A DNA stretch of 32,735 nt. Source: Bacteroidales bacterium (GTDB lineage Bacteria; Bacteroidota; Bacteroidia; Bacteroidales; VadinHA17). Positions 7,319 through 16,709 of the stretch are shown one piece after another (within the stretch, counting starts at the first letter, position 1; the number at the start of each line of letters is the position of its first letter). The stretch covers positions 36,474 to 69,208 of the forward strand of contig PMIJ01000098.1 in NCBI GenBank assembly GCA_003157015.1. Reading direction: 5' to 3'. A program made the position numbers and the translations under genes. The notes below the pieces were generated by a model. The model saw nothing but the letters and a program-made list of their open reading frames with translations, made no database searches and was not told where the DNA came from.

Positions 7319-9319
7319 TCATTTATCCTCAGTCACTTTTACCAGGTCTAACCACGCAACACCCTGTCCGGGCATTTTCAGTATGAGATTAATCTTAAAC
7401 CCTGCAAGAGTATCTTCAGGTATTGTGGCAAATGTTACATACTCTCTCCATCGGTTGTCAGGAACAAATCTCGCCCGGCTGAATTCTCCAAGGGATACTT
7501 CTATATATTGAGGCATCTCCGTTTTTCTATAAAGACGAGTATTTTCGGGTTTCGTTACAGGAAAAAATCTTTGTTCCGGGTCAGATTTCGCCCAAATCGA
7601 AACTGTATAGCTCGCACCGGCTTTGACCGGGAACGGGAAAAACCTGATAGCCAGACTTTTATTTTCAACCGGCGTAATCAGCCTTAGAGAATGATTGCCT
7701 TCAAAAAAATCTCGGGTGTCAAGAAAATATGTTGCTCCCCTGTCACCGCCCGGACGTACATAACAAGCTGAAGGAAGTCCCGGGGAAGAGAGATCTTCAA
7801 AACCGGCGTCCCTGATAAGGTTCGTGTTTGTAGTTTCTGCAGCCCTTTTTTCCGGTTTAATACTGACGAGATAAACCTGCGATCCGAAAGGAGCAAGCTG
7901 ATCAGAAATTATTCCGCCTTTAACCGGAACCAAGCGGTTTTCAAATAACACTCTCACCTTTCCATTATTAATTCCTGTCACCCTGAATGATGTACTGACG
8001 GGTTCATTTATCCTGTTAACTGCCATAATGATGAGTTGACCATTATGAACTCTCGATGTAACTAAAACATTTTTAGAGTTCGACTCCACAGGCAATGGTT
8101 CCTCATCAGAAAGCAGCCATGGAGTCAATTCTGCAACTTCAACAGCAATTCTTCCGCATTCACCCCATGTTGCAACCGATTTTGGAAAATAGTTAAGTCC
8201 CTGCCGTACAAAGTATTGAATACCGGTTGCACCATTTATTATCGATTGCCAGGTCATAGATCTGATTTCCTGGATAGTTGGCTCACGACTCCACAATTCA
8301 CCTCCGCCAAATGCCTGTGGTACTATCCAGAAAGGTCTCTTTCCCTTAAATTCAGTCTTTAGCTGACCGGCAACATCTCCTGGTTTAGTCACAGGTAGAT
8401 CAGGTACAGGGTAGGGGTCCGCCATAACAATATCCAGGGCATCTGAATAATTCTTTGAAGTGAGAAAAGGTGCCATAAAAACTATCGAAACCGGATGCCA
8501 CGGATCGTTTTCCTTAACTGTCCTGTAAATATCTTCAAGCTGTTCAGGAGTTATGCTTTTTCCGTTTGGCTCATCCGATATATACCATCCCAATAAAGCA
8601 GGATGATCCCTGAATGTTTTAATTTCTGATATGAGCCGTTCTCTTTTTTCGACGTCGCTCAGACCTTCGATCTTAGAACCAACACCACCGCCACCTGATA
8701 CCGAGAGTAGGTTATAATGAACTTTCATGCCAAGTTCAGCACAACGATCCATGTAAGCCTTTCTTTCATTAAGCGTTTCCGGCAAGATCTTCTGATAGGG
8801 TGATATCATATTAAATCCTTTTACAACCTCCTCTTCCGGAAGCGCAAGAGAAACAGGAGAGTAACAATAGAAACCAAACGGGAAAAACGGTAACTTGTTA
8901 ACTATCAGTCCACCTGTTAATCTGTCGGTTTTTACCTCATTCGATTTATACGGAAGAATAATCAGATTGGTTTTCGCAATGTACTTCCCTCCTGGAGAGG
9001 ATGACATATTTACATTTGCTTCTACCTTATAAACAGCAGGCGCCAGATTTAGAGAAAATGGCAACCTGAGTATATTCCTGCCAGGTATACCATCCCATAA
9101 AACGACAGTTTCTTCTCCGATATTGAGCTTTACTGACATATGATTTTTCAATAAAGCAGAAGGTATGTGAAGAAGGAACTCACTATTTTTCTCAATTGAA
9201 TAAAAGCTCTGCCGTGAAACTAAACTAAACGATGATGAATCAACAATCTGACATTGCAATTTCTGATAAATTATAATGTTAAGCAGAAAGGCTAGTATAT
9301 AGAAAATAACTTTTTTCAT
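7319..9319 (-). CDS. Secreted glycoside hydrolase-like protein (clan GH-A-type TIM barrel) with C-terminal carbohydrate-binding-like domain
   Basis: 666 residues with an N-terminal Sec signal (MKKVIFYILAFLLNIII). Residues about 30-130 look like a beta-sandwich. From about 135 a TIM barrel follows: FFPFGFYCYSP (145-155) and GWYISDEPNG (244-253), where E250 sits at the position of the acid/base Glu of GH-A barrels. DPYP (301-304) and WIVPQAFGGGELW (331-343) follow, with E341 as a candidate nucleophile. After a short beta domain (about 410-485) the C-terminal 165 residues start with LIRDAGFEDL and contain SLRLITP and GASYTVSIWAKS, the pattern of CBM4/9/22-like jelly-roll domains. I cannot assign a GH family number. 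The neighbouring GH127-like and GH3 genes suggest plant or algal glycan breakdown. The gene ends in TGA. Confidence 0.7.
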   Translation of the reverse strand: MKKVIFYILAFLLNIIIYQKLQCQIVDSSSFSLVSRQSFYSIEKNSEFLLHIPSALLKNHMSVKLNIGEETVVLWDGIPGRNILRLPFSLNLAPAVYKVEANVNMSSSPGGKYIAKTNLIILPYKSNEVKTDRLTGGLIVNKLPFFPFGFYCYSPVSLALPEEEVVKGFNMISPYQKILPETLNERKAYMDRCAELGMKVHYNLLSVSGGGGVGSKIEGLSDVEKRERLISEIKTFRDHPALLGWYISDEPNGKSITPEQLEDIYRTVKENDPWHPVSIVFMAPFLTSKNYSDALDIVMADPYPVPDLPVTKPGDVAGQLKTEFKGKRPFWIVPQAFGGGELWSREPTIQEIRSMTWQSIINGATGIQYFVRQGLNYFPKSVATWGECGRIAVEVAELTPWLLSDEEPLPVESNSKNVLVTSRVHNGQLIIMAVNRINEPVSTSFRVTGINNGKVRVLFENRLVPVKGGIISDQLAPFGSQVYLVSIKPEKRAAETTNTNLIRDAGFEDLSSPGLPSACYVRPGGDRGATYFLDTRDFFEGNHSLRLITPVENKSLAIRFFPFPVKAGASYTVSIWAKSDPEQRFFPVTKPENTRLYRKTEMPQYIEVSLGEFSRARFVPDNRWREYVTFATIPEDTLAGFKINLILKMPGQGVAWLDLVKVTEDK

Positions 9320-9586
9320 ATTAAAATCAGCTCTTAGTTTTGCTGTCTAAAATCTAAATATGATTCAGGGTTAAATGTAGTGACTTTTGAGATTATGGAA
9401 CAAGGAATATTTGTGGTGTTTGAACTAGAATAGCCGGAGAAAAATAAAATTTATAGAATTTGCCTCTTCCATTTGATTTTATTTCAATCCATGGTATTGT
9501 TGAAATACGTATTATTGGTTAATTTTTTTATCTTTAAGACGCTGAAGTTTCGAAGTTCGGTTCTATACTAAATTCAATTACAAACT
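9320..9586. other. Divergent intergenic region between the glycosidase-like gene and sensor kinase 1
   Basis: 267 bases with no coding sequence. It must hold the promoters of both divergent genes. A 9-bp AT-rich inverted repeat (AAATAAAAT 9442-9450, ATTTTATTT 9476-9484) lies in the middle and could be an operator, but low complexity makes chance pairing likely. Confidence 0.45.
9529..9536 (+). promoter_or_regulatory. Candidate -7 element of sensor kinase 1
   Basis: TATCTTTA resembles the Bacteroidota -7 consensus TAnnTTTG with one mismatch. The identical octamer occurs the same way upstream of the paralogous kinase (13195-13202), 51-56 bases before each GTG start. No clear -33 TTTG is seen, so the assignment is weak. 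Confidence 0.3.
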
Positions 9587-12500
9587 GTGGTTTTCTTAAA
9601 TAGTCTTAAAATCGGAACTCATTCATACTGGAAATATTTGATGATTTCATTATTAGGTATTGCGTGGCCTGTTTCTTTGAATGCTCAGCCTGATTATTCA
9701 AGATTCAGTCACCTAACTGTAGATGATGGATTATCGAGTAACCGCATAAGATGTATACATAAGGACGGCAAAGATTATCTCTGGCTGGCTACTGATGTAG
9801 GTCTTGATAGATATGACAGTTACCAGGTAAAAAAATACCGGAGCAGTGAAAAAAAGCCCGGGTCCATCAGCAGTGATCTGTTAACATGTATTTATGAGGA
9901 TCACGATAAAAATCTGTGGTTTGGCACTTATGACGGATTGAATTTATATAACCCTTCCAAAGATAATTTCATAGTATTTAAATATAATCTGGCTGATAAA
10001 AACAGTTTAAACAGCAATTGCATAACTGGAATCATAGAAGATAAAAATGAGAACCTTTGGGTCGTGACCGACGGGAATTGTCTCAACAAATGGGATCCTC
10101 AGAATCATAAATTTACTAAATATCCATATGAAAATATTAAGCATAATCTGTCAGTTCGACCTTCCAGAATGGTGGCAATTGACTCAAAAGGATATCTCTG
10201 GGTAACTTCCTTGAGTCCTGGAGTCCGCCGTTTTGATCCTGAATCAGGAATATTTACGGATTTTTCCGACTCTTCTATTGATTTTGGAAATTTCAGCTAT
10301 AAGAACATCTACATCGACAAAAATGATAAGATCTGGATAGCAACTGATGGGAGTGGATTCTTTTCATATGACCCGGTGGCCAATAAATTTAAACATTTCG
10401 GGTCAAAGGGCGATGGAAAAGGGACAAATGAGAATCTTATCCTTGATATCCTTCCGGAAGATGATCGTTATTTATTGCTCGCAGTAGATCAGGGTGGGAT
10501 TAATCGCTTTGACAAATTGTCTGAAACATTTCAATATATAGTTTACGATCAGGCTAATGATGAAGGACTCAATAATAACGGGATCTGGTGTTTATATAAA
10601 GACAATGACGGGATTTTATGGGTAGGCACCTCAGGCGGAGGGATTAATTATTATAATCCCAAAAAGGAGAGATTCAAGCTCTTCATGCATAATAATAATA
10701 ACCCCGAATCAATGTCTTACAGCTTTACAGGATGTTTTTTCGAGGATCACCAGGGGTTAATATGGATTGGTACCGACGGAGGAGGAGTTAATATTTACGA
10801 CCCTGTTTCAGGTAAATTCAAGATATTTAAGCACGATCCCAGTGATCCTTATAGCTTAAGCGGGAATGTAATTCGAGGTATTGCTGAAGATAAAAATCAT
10901 GATATGTGGATCGGAACATGGAACGCTGGACTTAACAGGTATGATAGAAAGACAGGGAGGTTTATCCATTATATGCCCGATAGCAAAGATCCTTCAAGTA
11001 TTTCAGGATTAACAATTTATAACCTCAAAATTGATCATAATAATATTTTATGGTTAAGTATCTATAACCAGGGCATCGACTTGTTTGACATAAATAAAGG
11101 TGTTGTACAGCGGTTCAGACCCAATGCTGATCAGCCGGGTTCAATTAGTGGAATAAACTGCTGGTTCTATTTCGAAGATTCTGAAAAGAATATGTGGATA
11201 TGTACGCAAAACGGGTTGAGCCTTTTTGACAGGTTAAAAAATTCGTTCAAAGCTTACCATTTTCCGGATGATGATGTCGGGGCGTTTTATAGAGATAAGG
11301 CAGGGCATTTATGGGTAGGAACAAATACCAGGGGCCTATTCCTTTGCAACAACGATGGAACCATCATTAAAACGTATGATATGAGCAATTCTCTGCTCAG
11401 CAATAGAATTCATGCAATTACCCAGGATAGTAAAGGCGATATCTGGATTTCAACTAACTCCGGTATTAGCAGGCTGGATTTTATAACTCAGAAATTCAGG
11501 AATTATTCAAAAGAGGATGGATTGCAGGGCGACCAGTTTTACCAGCAATCATTTCTTAAAACCAGTAAAGGAGAATTGTACTTCGGCGGATACAATGGCT
11601 TTAATTCATTTTATCCCGACAGTCTGAAAGATAACAATTTCATACCTCCTGTTTACATCACTGATCTTCAGATTTTCAATAAACCGGTGGTCTATGGTAT
11701 ACCAGGAGCACAGTTTCAAACCCAAATTAGCGAGGCAAAAGAAATTACTCTCAACTGGAAACAAACAGTCTTTTCCTTTTCATTTGTGGGAATTAACTAT
11801 ACCCACCCGAAAAAAAACCAGTATGCATATAAGATGGAAGCTTTTGAAAAGGATTGGAATTATACTGATGCATCCAGGAGATATGTAACCTACACCAATC
11901 TGAACCCCGGTGAATATACATTCAGGGTGAAAGCATCCAATAATGATGAAATATGGAATGAAAAGGGTGTTTCACTCCGGATAATCATTTTACCTCCCTG
12001 GTGGAAAACATGGTGGTTCAGAATGGTTTTAGCCTCGTTAATTATCTTAATATTTACTTCCTTTTTCCTTTTACGTGTAAGACAATTAAACAATCAGAAG
12101 ATCCTGCTCGAAAAATCAGTAGCATTGAAAACTATTGAATTGCAGAACAAAAATGCAGCACTTGAAGAACGCCAGCACCATATCGAGTATCTCAATGCTT
12201 CAAAAGATAAGTTCTTTTCAATTATTGCACATGATCTGAAAAACCCTTTTAACGCCATAATTGGTTTTAGCGAGATATTACAGGATGAAATAAAATCAGG
12301 GGATACTGCAAAAATGGAGAATTATACTGGTTTGATAAATTCTTCCGCTGTTCAGACATACAGATTACTTGAAAACCTCCTTGAGTGGGCAAATTCACAA
12401 CGCGGTAAAATGCCTTTTAACCCTGTACCGGTTAACCTGAGTCAACTTTTTAGTGAAGAGATATTAGTATTGAATGAAATAGCTTTCAGGAAGAGCATAA

Positions 12501-12913
12501 CCCTTAAAAGCTCATTTCCGGATAATTTAACGATTATGGCTGATAAAAATATGATCAAGACAATTTTGCGAAATCTGATATCAAACGCCATAAAGTTTAC
12601 CAATAAAAATGGAAATGTGAATGCAGGCGCATCAGTCACCGATAATAATGTCGAAATTTCGGTGTGCGACAGCGGAATTGGCATGACTGAAGAAACCATG
12701 GCAATGCTTTTCAGATTGGATGTAAACCTGTCAACACGCGGGACTGAAAATGAAAAAGGGACAGGCCTTGGCTTAGTCCTTTGTAAAGAATTTGTGGAAA
12801 AACATGGCGGAAAGATATGGGCTGAGAGTATACCTGGCAATGGGAGTACGTTCAAATTTATTCTTCCACTTAATAATAATTCCTCTGTTGCTGCTTCAGA
12901 GAGGAGGTTGTAA
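9587..12913 (+). CDS. Periplasmic-sensing histidine kinase with 14 Reg_prop propeller units (HTCS-like, no output domain), paralog 1
   Basis: 1108 residues. The N-terminal signal or membrane segment (about 14-33, ending LNAQ) precedes 14 two-component-propeller units (W-x-G-T-x-x-G-L-x-x-[FY] repeats, about 38-690), enough for two seven-bladed propellers. A Y_Y_Y domain follows (about 715-800), then a membrane helix (about 811-832), a coiled-coil linker, a HisKA domain with phospho-acceptor His882 (SIIAHDLKNPF) and a HATPase domain with NLISNAIKF, DSGIGM and GTGLGL boxes. Architecture and domain order match the sensor half of Bacteroides hybrid two-component systems that bind glycan fragments in the periplasm. 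However, the receiver and AraC domains are absent, so a separate response regulator must exist elsewhere. The GTG start is supported by the paralog: in both, Ser-Arg-Phe falls at residues 38-40. Confidence 0.93.
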   Translation: MVFLNSLKIGTHSYWKYLMISLLGIAWPVSLNAQPDYSRFSHLTVDDGLSSNRIRCIHKDGKDYLWLATDVGLDRYDSYQVKKYRSSEKKPGSISSDLLTCIYEDHDKNLWFGTYDGLNLYNPSKDNFIVFKYNLADKNSLNSNCITGIIEDKNENLWVVTDGNCLNKWDPQNHKFTKYPYENIKHNLSVRPSRMVAIDSKGYLWVTSLSPGVRRFDPESGIFTDFSDSSIDFGNFSYKNIYIDKNDKIWIATDGSGFFSYDPVANKFKHFGSKGDGKGTNENLILDILPEDDRYLLLAVDQGGINRFDKLSETFQYIVYDQANDEGLNNNGIWCLYKDNDGILWVGTSGGGINYYNPKKERFKLFMHNNNNPESMSYSFTGCFFEDHQGLIWIGTDGGGVNIYDPVSGKFKIFKHDPSDPYSLSGNVIRGIAEDKNHDMWIGTWNAGLNRYDRKTGRFIHYMPDSKDPSSISGLTIYNLKIDHNNILWLSIYNQGIDLFDINKGVVQRFRPNADQPGSISGINCWFYFEDSEKNMWICTQNGLSLFDRLKNSFKAYHFPDDDVGAFYRDKAGHLWVGTNTRGLFLCNNDGTIIKTYDMSNSLLSNRIHAITQDSKGDIWISTNSGISRLDFITQKFRNYSKEDGLQGDQFYQQSFLKTSKGELYFGGYNGFNSFYPDSLKDNNFIPPVYITDLQIFNKPVVYGIPGAQFQTQISEAKEITLNWKQTVFSFSFVGINYTHPKKNQYAYKMEAFEKDWNYTDASRRYVTYTNLNPGEYTFRVKASNNDEIWNEKGVSLRIIILPPWWKTWWFRMVLASLIILIFTSFFLLRVRQLNNQKILLEKSVALKTIELQNKNAALEERQHHIEYLNASKDKFFSIIAHDLKNPFNAIIGFSEILQDEIKSGDTAKMENYTGLINSSAVQTYRLLENLLEWANSQRGKMPFNPVPVNLSQLFSEEILVLNEIAFRKSITLKSSFPDNLTIMADKNMIKTILRNLISNAIKFTNKNGNVNAGASVTDNNVEISVCDSGIGMTEETMAMLFRLDVNLSTRGTENEKGTGLGLVLCKEFVEKHGGKIWAESIPGNGSTFKFILPLNNNSSVAASERRL

Positions 12914-12970
12914 GGCATCATTCGATTTAAAATCTTCTGAGATCAGAAATTTTAACGGAAGGAGGAGATT

Positions 12971-13078
12971 CCTTTTAATCTTTTCCTGTGCTAGGAATTT
13001 GAGGAGAAACATGGTGGAAGAATATGGGTTGAGAGTGAATACGGCAAAGGAAGTACTTTCAAATTTGTCGCTTCGTAA
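12971..13078 (+). pseudogene. Relic of the ATP-binding C-terminus of a third sensor kinase
   Basis: In the 344-base gap between the two kinases one frame reads L-F-L-C-stop-E-F-E, then EKHGGRIWVESEYGKGSTF and K-F-V-A-S before a TAA at 13076. This is the tail of a HATPase domain, equivalent to LCKEFVEKHGGKIW in both flanking kinases. A TAG (12992) replaces a Lys codon, and the sequence upstream degrades into stops, although traces may reach back to about 12920. Read out of frame, this stretch and the end of kinase 1 also resemble each other (NMAERYGLRV and NMVEEYGLRV). The relic's C-terminal end (STFKFVAS) differs from both neighbours. It is therefore either a lost third paralog or an old partial duplication. 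The remaining bases up to 13257 show nothing else. Confidence 0.8.
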
Positions 13079-13194
13079 CGCTTGTCCTGACAAGGATGAG
13101 ATCCTCCATAGGTATTTTCCGTTAATTAATTTCTCAGGGCTTCCTAAGATTCTCTTTTACTTTCATTAGGAGAAGGTATAAGCAAAAAATAATA

Positions 13195-13202
13195 TATCTT
13201 TA
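13195..13202 (+). promoter_or_regulatory. Candidate -7 element of sensor kinase 2
   Basis: TATCTTTA, identical to the octamer upstream of kinase 1 and at a similar distance (56 bases) from the GTG start. It is followed by AAAGTTCTTAAG; the kinase 1 leader also has AAGTTC nearby. No convincing -33 element. Confidence 0.3.
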
Positions 13203-13257
13203 AAGTTCTTAAGTTTTTGCTACATTTTTAATAGAAATACTTTACCGGGACCTGGTT

Positions 13258-16200
13258 GTGTTCAATATTGTTAAAATAAGGGGAATTCATTTCTTAAGCA
13301 GGTTCATTGTGATTCTGTTAGTTTGCTTTTTCGGGGGGATATCATGTGCATATTCTCAGAAAAAATATTCCAGATTTGATCACCTTACCGTAGATGATGG
13401 TCTGTCGAGCAACCGTATAAGATGCATCTATAAAGACAGCAAGGATTATCTGTGGATCGGAACCGATGTGGGTCTCGATAAATTTGACAGTTACCAGGTA
13501 AAGAAATACAGGCATAGTGATAAAATGCCAGGATCGATAAGCAGCGATATCCTGACCTGTATGTATGAAGACAAGGGAAAAAAACTTTGGATCGGCACTT
13601 ACGATGGTCTGAACTTGTACAGTCCCTCTCAGGATAATTTCAAAGTATTCAAAAAAAGCAGCTCGGACAATAACAGTTTAAACAGTAATTGTATAACAGG
13701 TATTGTTGAAGACAAAGACGGAAATCTCTGGATTGTAACCGATGGGAGTTGTTTAAACAAGTGGAACCCGGATAAACAAAATTTTACGAGATTTTCATTT
13801 GAAACACAGAGACATGGCCTGTCGGTACGGCCTTCCCGTATGGCCGCTGTTGACTCAAAAGGAGATATATGGATAGGTTCATTAAGCCCGGGTATAACCC
13901 GGTTTGATCCTAAAACAAAACTACTTACCAAAATTCAGGATACTTCATTGGGATTCGGAAACTATAGCTATAAAAGTCTTTATATCGATAAACACGATAA
14001 GATATGGATCGCTACAGATGGTATCGGATTTTTTTCATATGATCCTGAGATTAATAAATTTCAACATTTTGGAATAACAGGCAATCGAAAAGGAACTAAC
14101 CTTGAGTTCATCCTTGATATTATTCCTGAAGACGATCGCTACCTGTTGCTTGCTGTTGATCAGGGTGGAATAAACCGTTTTGACAAGTTATCCTCGACCT
14201 TTGATTACATAAAGTACGATGATACCAATGATGACGGACTTAACAGCAACGGTATATGGTGCTTTTATAAGGACAGTAAAGGTGTTTTGTGGGTTGGCAC
14301 CTCAGGAGGAGGTATAAACTATTATAATCCTGAAAAGGAAAGGTTTAAATTATTTACTCATAACAGCAATAATCCAAAATCCCTGTCTTATAATTTTGCA
14401 GCCAATTTTTATGAAGATTATCAAGGTTTTATATGGATAGGGACCGACGGTGGCGGTTTGAATATACTGAATCCTAAAACAGGTAATTTTGAGGTATTTA
14501 AACACGATCCTTCAAATCCCTACAGTATCAGCGGGAACGTAATTCGTGGCATAGCTGAAGATAAGGATCATGATATGTGGATCGGAACCTGGGATGCAGG
14601 GTTAAACCGCTATGACCGGAAAACTGGCAGGTTTTTTCATTACATGCCTGATAATAAAGATGGCTCGAGCATATCTAATAAAACAATCTGGAACCTGTTT
14701 ATTGACCATAACAATACCCTGTGGATAAGCATTTATAACGTAGGCATTGATCTTTTTGAAATAGGGAAGGGAGTAACCCGGCGCTTCAGACCTGATGCGA
14801 ATAAACCCGGTTCTATAAGCGGAAATAACAGTTGGTTCTTTTTCGAGGATCTTGAGAAAAAAATGTGGATTTGTACTCAGAATGGATTGGATCTCTTTGA
14901 TAATCTGACTAATACTTTTAAAGTTCTTCATTTTCCCGACAATGATATCGGGTCTTTCTATGAAGATAAATCAGGATATATCTGGGTTGGCAGCAATACT
15001 AAAGGGTTATTTATGTGTAACCAGGATGGAACTATACTTAAAACATATGATATAACTAATATTTTGCCAAGTAACAGGATACAGGCGATTACACAGGATA
15101 AAAAAGGTGATATCTGGATTTCCAGTAATTTTGGACTTACAAGGCTGAATCGCGATATTCTGAGTGTCAGGAATTATTCAAAAGAAGATGGCTTGCAAGG
15201 TGACCAGTTTTATCAGCAATCTTTTCTCAAAACGCGGGGAGGAGAGTTGTATTTTGGCGGATACAGTGGTTTCAACTCCTTTAACCCCGACAGCCTTAAA
15301 GACAATAATTTCATTCCACCGGTATATATTACCGATTTCCAGATATTCGGCAAACCCGTTATGTACGCAATTCCCGGAGCCCAGTTTCAGACGCATATCA
15401 GTGAAGCAAAAGAAATTAAGCTGAATTGGGATCAGTCGGTATTTTCGTTCTCATTCACGGCAATTAATTATAACCATCCTAAAAAATGTCAATATTCCTA
15501 TAAGATGGAAAACTTTGAAAAAGCCTGGAATTATACCGATGCGTCAAGACGTTACGTTACCTATACAAATCTTGATCCGGGTAATTATACCTTCAGAGTC
15601 AGAGCAACAAATAATGACGGAATCTGGAATGACACGGGCACCTCTCTGAAAATAGTTATTTTACCGCCGTTCTGGAAGACATGGTGGTTCAGAATTATCG
15701 GTCTCTCTGTTATTGTTATTTTAATCATTTATGCGTTCAGATTGCGACTCAGGCGTTTGAAAGAACAAAAGATAATTCTTGAAAAATCAGTAGCAATAAA
15801 GACATCTGAATTAAATGAACTTAATGCATCCAAGGATAAATTCTTTTCAATAATTGCACATGATCTTAAAAATCCGTTCAATACTATTATCGGCTTCAGT
15901 GATATGATGAAGGAATCTATACGATTAAATGACCCTGCAACATTTTATGAGTATACTGAAATGATAAATACATCTGCAATTCAGACCTTGAGATTACTTG
16001 ATAACCTGCTTGAATGGGCAAACTCACAGCGCGGAAAACTGACATTCACACCAGTTCAGGTAATTCTGAAAGAACTTGTAAAAGATGAATTTGTGATGCT
16101 GGATGATATGGCTATTGGCAAAAATATCGAACTCAGGAATAATGTTAATGATTTAATAACTGTTGTAGCTGATAAAAATATGTTAAGGACTATTTTAAGG

Positions 16201-16506
16201 AATCTCATCACAAACGCAGTAAAGTTTACTCATAGGGATGGAAAAGTGGAAGTAGATGCAATAGTTTACCCCGGGCATGTAGAGGTGACAGTCTCAGATA
16301 ATGGAATAGGAATGCCAAAGGTGACTATGGCAAAACTTTTCAGAATTGATGCTAATCTCTCAACACGGGGTACTGAAAATGAAAAGGGAACTGGCCTTGG
16401 CCTTTTTTTATGCAAGGAATTTGTCGAGAAACATGGAGGAAAAATATGGGTTGTCAGCGAGGAAAACAAAGGAAGTGTATTTCATTTCATTTTGCCTTTG
16501 AATTAG
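13258..16506 (+). CDS. Periplasmic-sensing histidine kinase with 14 Reg_prop propeller units (HTCS-like, no output domain), paralog 2
   Basis: 1082 residues, a close paralog of the preceding kinase; long blocks are identical, for example HLTVDDGLSSNRIRCI and KEDGLQGDQFYQQSFLKT. Order: signal/membrane segment (about 15-33), 14 propeller units, Y_Y_Y domain, membrane helix (about 812-833), short linker, HisKA with His868 (SIIAHDLKNPF), and HATPase with NLITNAVKF, DNGIGM and GTGLGL. The sensor part up to the membrane helix is the same length as in paralog 1. The difference lies in the linker before HisKA (14 residues shorter) and in the tail, which ends cleanly at FILPLN where paralog 1 has about 12 extra residues. 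No receiver or DNA-binding domain follows. The GTG start is supported by the equal N-terminal spacing in the two paralogs. The likely role is sensing a glycan product related to the GH genes around it. Confidence 0.93.
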   Translation: MFNIVKIRGIHFLSRFIVILLVCFFGGISCAYSQKKYSRFDHLTVDDGLSSNRIRCIYKDSKDYLWIGTDVGLDKFDSYQVKKYRHSDKMPGSISSDILTCMYEDKGKKLWIGTYDGLNLYSPSQDNFKVFKKSSSDNNSLNSNCITGIVEDKDGNLWIVTDGSCLNKWNPDKQNFTRFSFETQRHGLSVRPSRMAAVDSKGDIWIGSLSPGITRFDPKTKLLTKIQDTSLGFGNYSYKSLYIDKHDKIWIATDGIGFFSYDPEINKFQHFGITGNRKGTNLEFILDIIPEDDRYLLLAVDQGGINRFDKLSSTFDYIKYDDTNDDGLNSNGIWCFYKDSKGVLWVGTSGGGINYYNPEKERFKLFTHNSNNPKSLSYNFAANFYEDYQGFIWIGTDGGGLNILNPKTGNFEVFKHDPSNPYSISGNVIRGIAEDKDHDMWIGTWDAGLNRYDRKTGRFFHYMPDNKDGSSISNKTIWNLFIDHNNTLWISIYNVGIDLFEIGKGVTRRFRPDANKPGSISGNNSWFFFEDLEKKMWICTQNGLDLFDNLTNTFKVLHFPDNDIGSFYEDKSGYIWVGSNTKGLFMCNQDGTILKTYDITNILPSNRIQAITQDKKGDIWISSNFGLTRLNRDILSVRNYSKEDGLQGDQFYQQSFLKTRGGELYFGGYSGFNSFNPDSLKDNNFIPPVYITDFQIFGKPVMYAIPGAQFQTHISEAKEIKLNWDQSVFSFSFTAINYNHPKKCQYSYKMENFEKAWNYTDASRRYVTYTNLDPGNYTFRVRATNNDGIWNDTGTSLKIVILPPFWKTWWFRIIGLSVIVILIIYAFRLRLRRLKEQKIILEKSVAIKTSELNELNASKDKFFSIIAHDLKNPFNTIIGFSDMMKESIRLNDPATFYEYTEMINTSAIQTLRLLDNLLEWANSQRGKLTFTPVQVILKELVKDEFVMLDDMAIGKNIELRNNVNDLITVVADKNMLRTILRNLITNAVKFTHRDGKVEVDAIVYPGHVEVTVSDNGIGMPKVTMAKLFRIDANLSTRGTENEKGTGLGLFLCKEFVEKHGGKIWVVSEENKGSVFHFILPLN

Positions 16507-16565
16507 ATAATATGATTAGGACAAAAAACAGAAAACTGGTTGCAGATATCTAAACAAGGGTCAAT

Positions 16566-16709
16566 ATGTCGAATACCAATCTTCTGAAAATTATATTTAT
16601 AAGTTTGTGCATTAGTCTGACGGTAGAAAATTTGTTCTGCCAGCCGGAAAATATTGAATCCCCGCGAGCGCATTGGCTTCGCCGAGCTCGTAAACTCGGT
16701 TCTTCGTAG
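16566..16709 (+). pseudogene. Truncated ORF: signal peptide of a secreted protein running into a hairpin element
   Basis: The 47-codon frame starts MSNTNLLKIIFISLCISL and continues TVENLFCQPENIE, a convincing Sec signal peptide followed by about ten mature residues. It then enters the palindromic element at 16653, giving basic nonsense (SPRAHWLRRARKLGSS) and a stop. No continuation of a secreted protein is visible after the element. I infer the 5' end of a lost secreted gene, possibly another glycosidase, disrupted by the insert and a deletion. It could alternatively be a leader ORF of the GH3 gene 93 bases downstream. Confidence 0.5.

Noticed and set aside
12442..12921. 159-codon minus-strand ORF
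   Set aside because: Antisense to the kinase and ATPase domains of sensor kinase 1, with no recognisable features.
12792..13169. 125-codon plus-strand ORF across the end of kinase 1 and the following gap
   Set aside because: It is out of frame with kinase 1 over its first third and with the HATPase relic over the rest. Its internal self-similarity is explained by two copies of the same HATPase tail read in a shifted frame.
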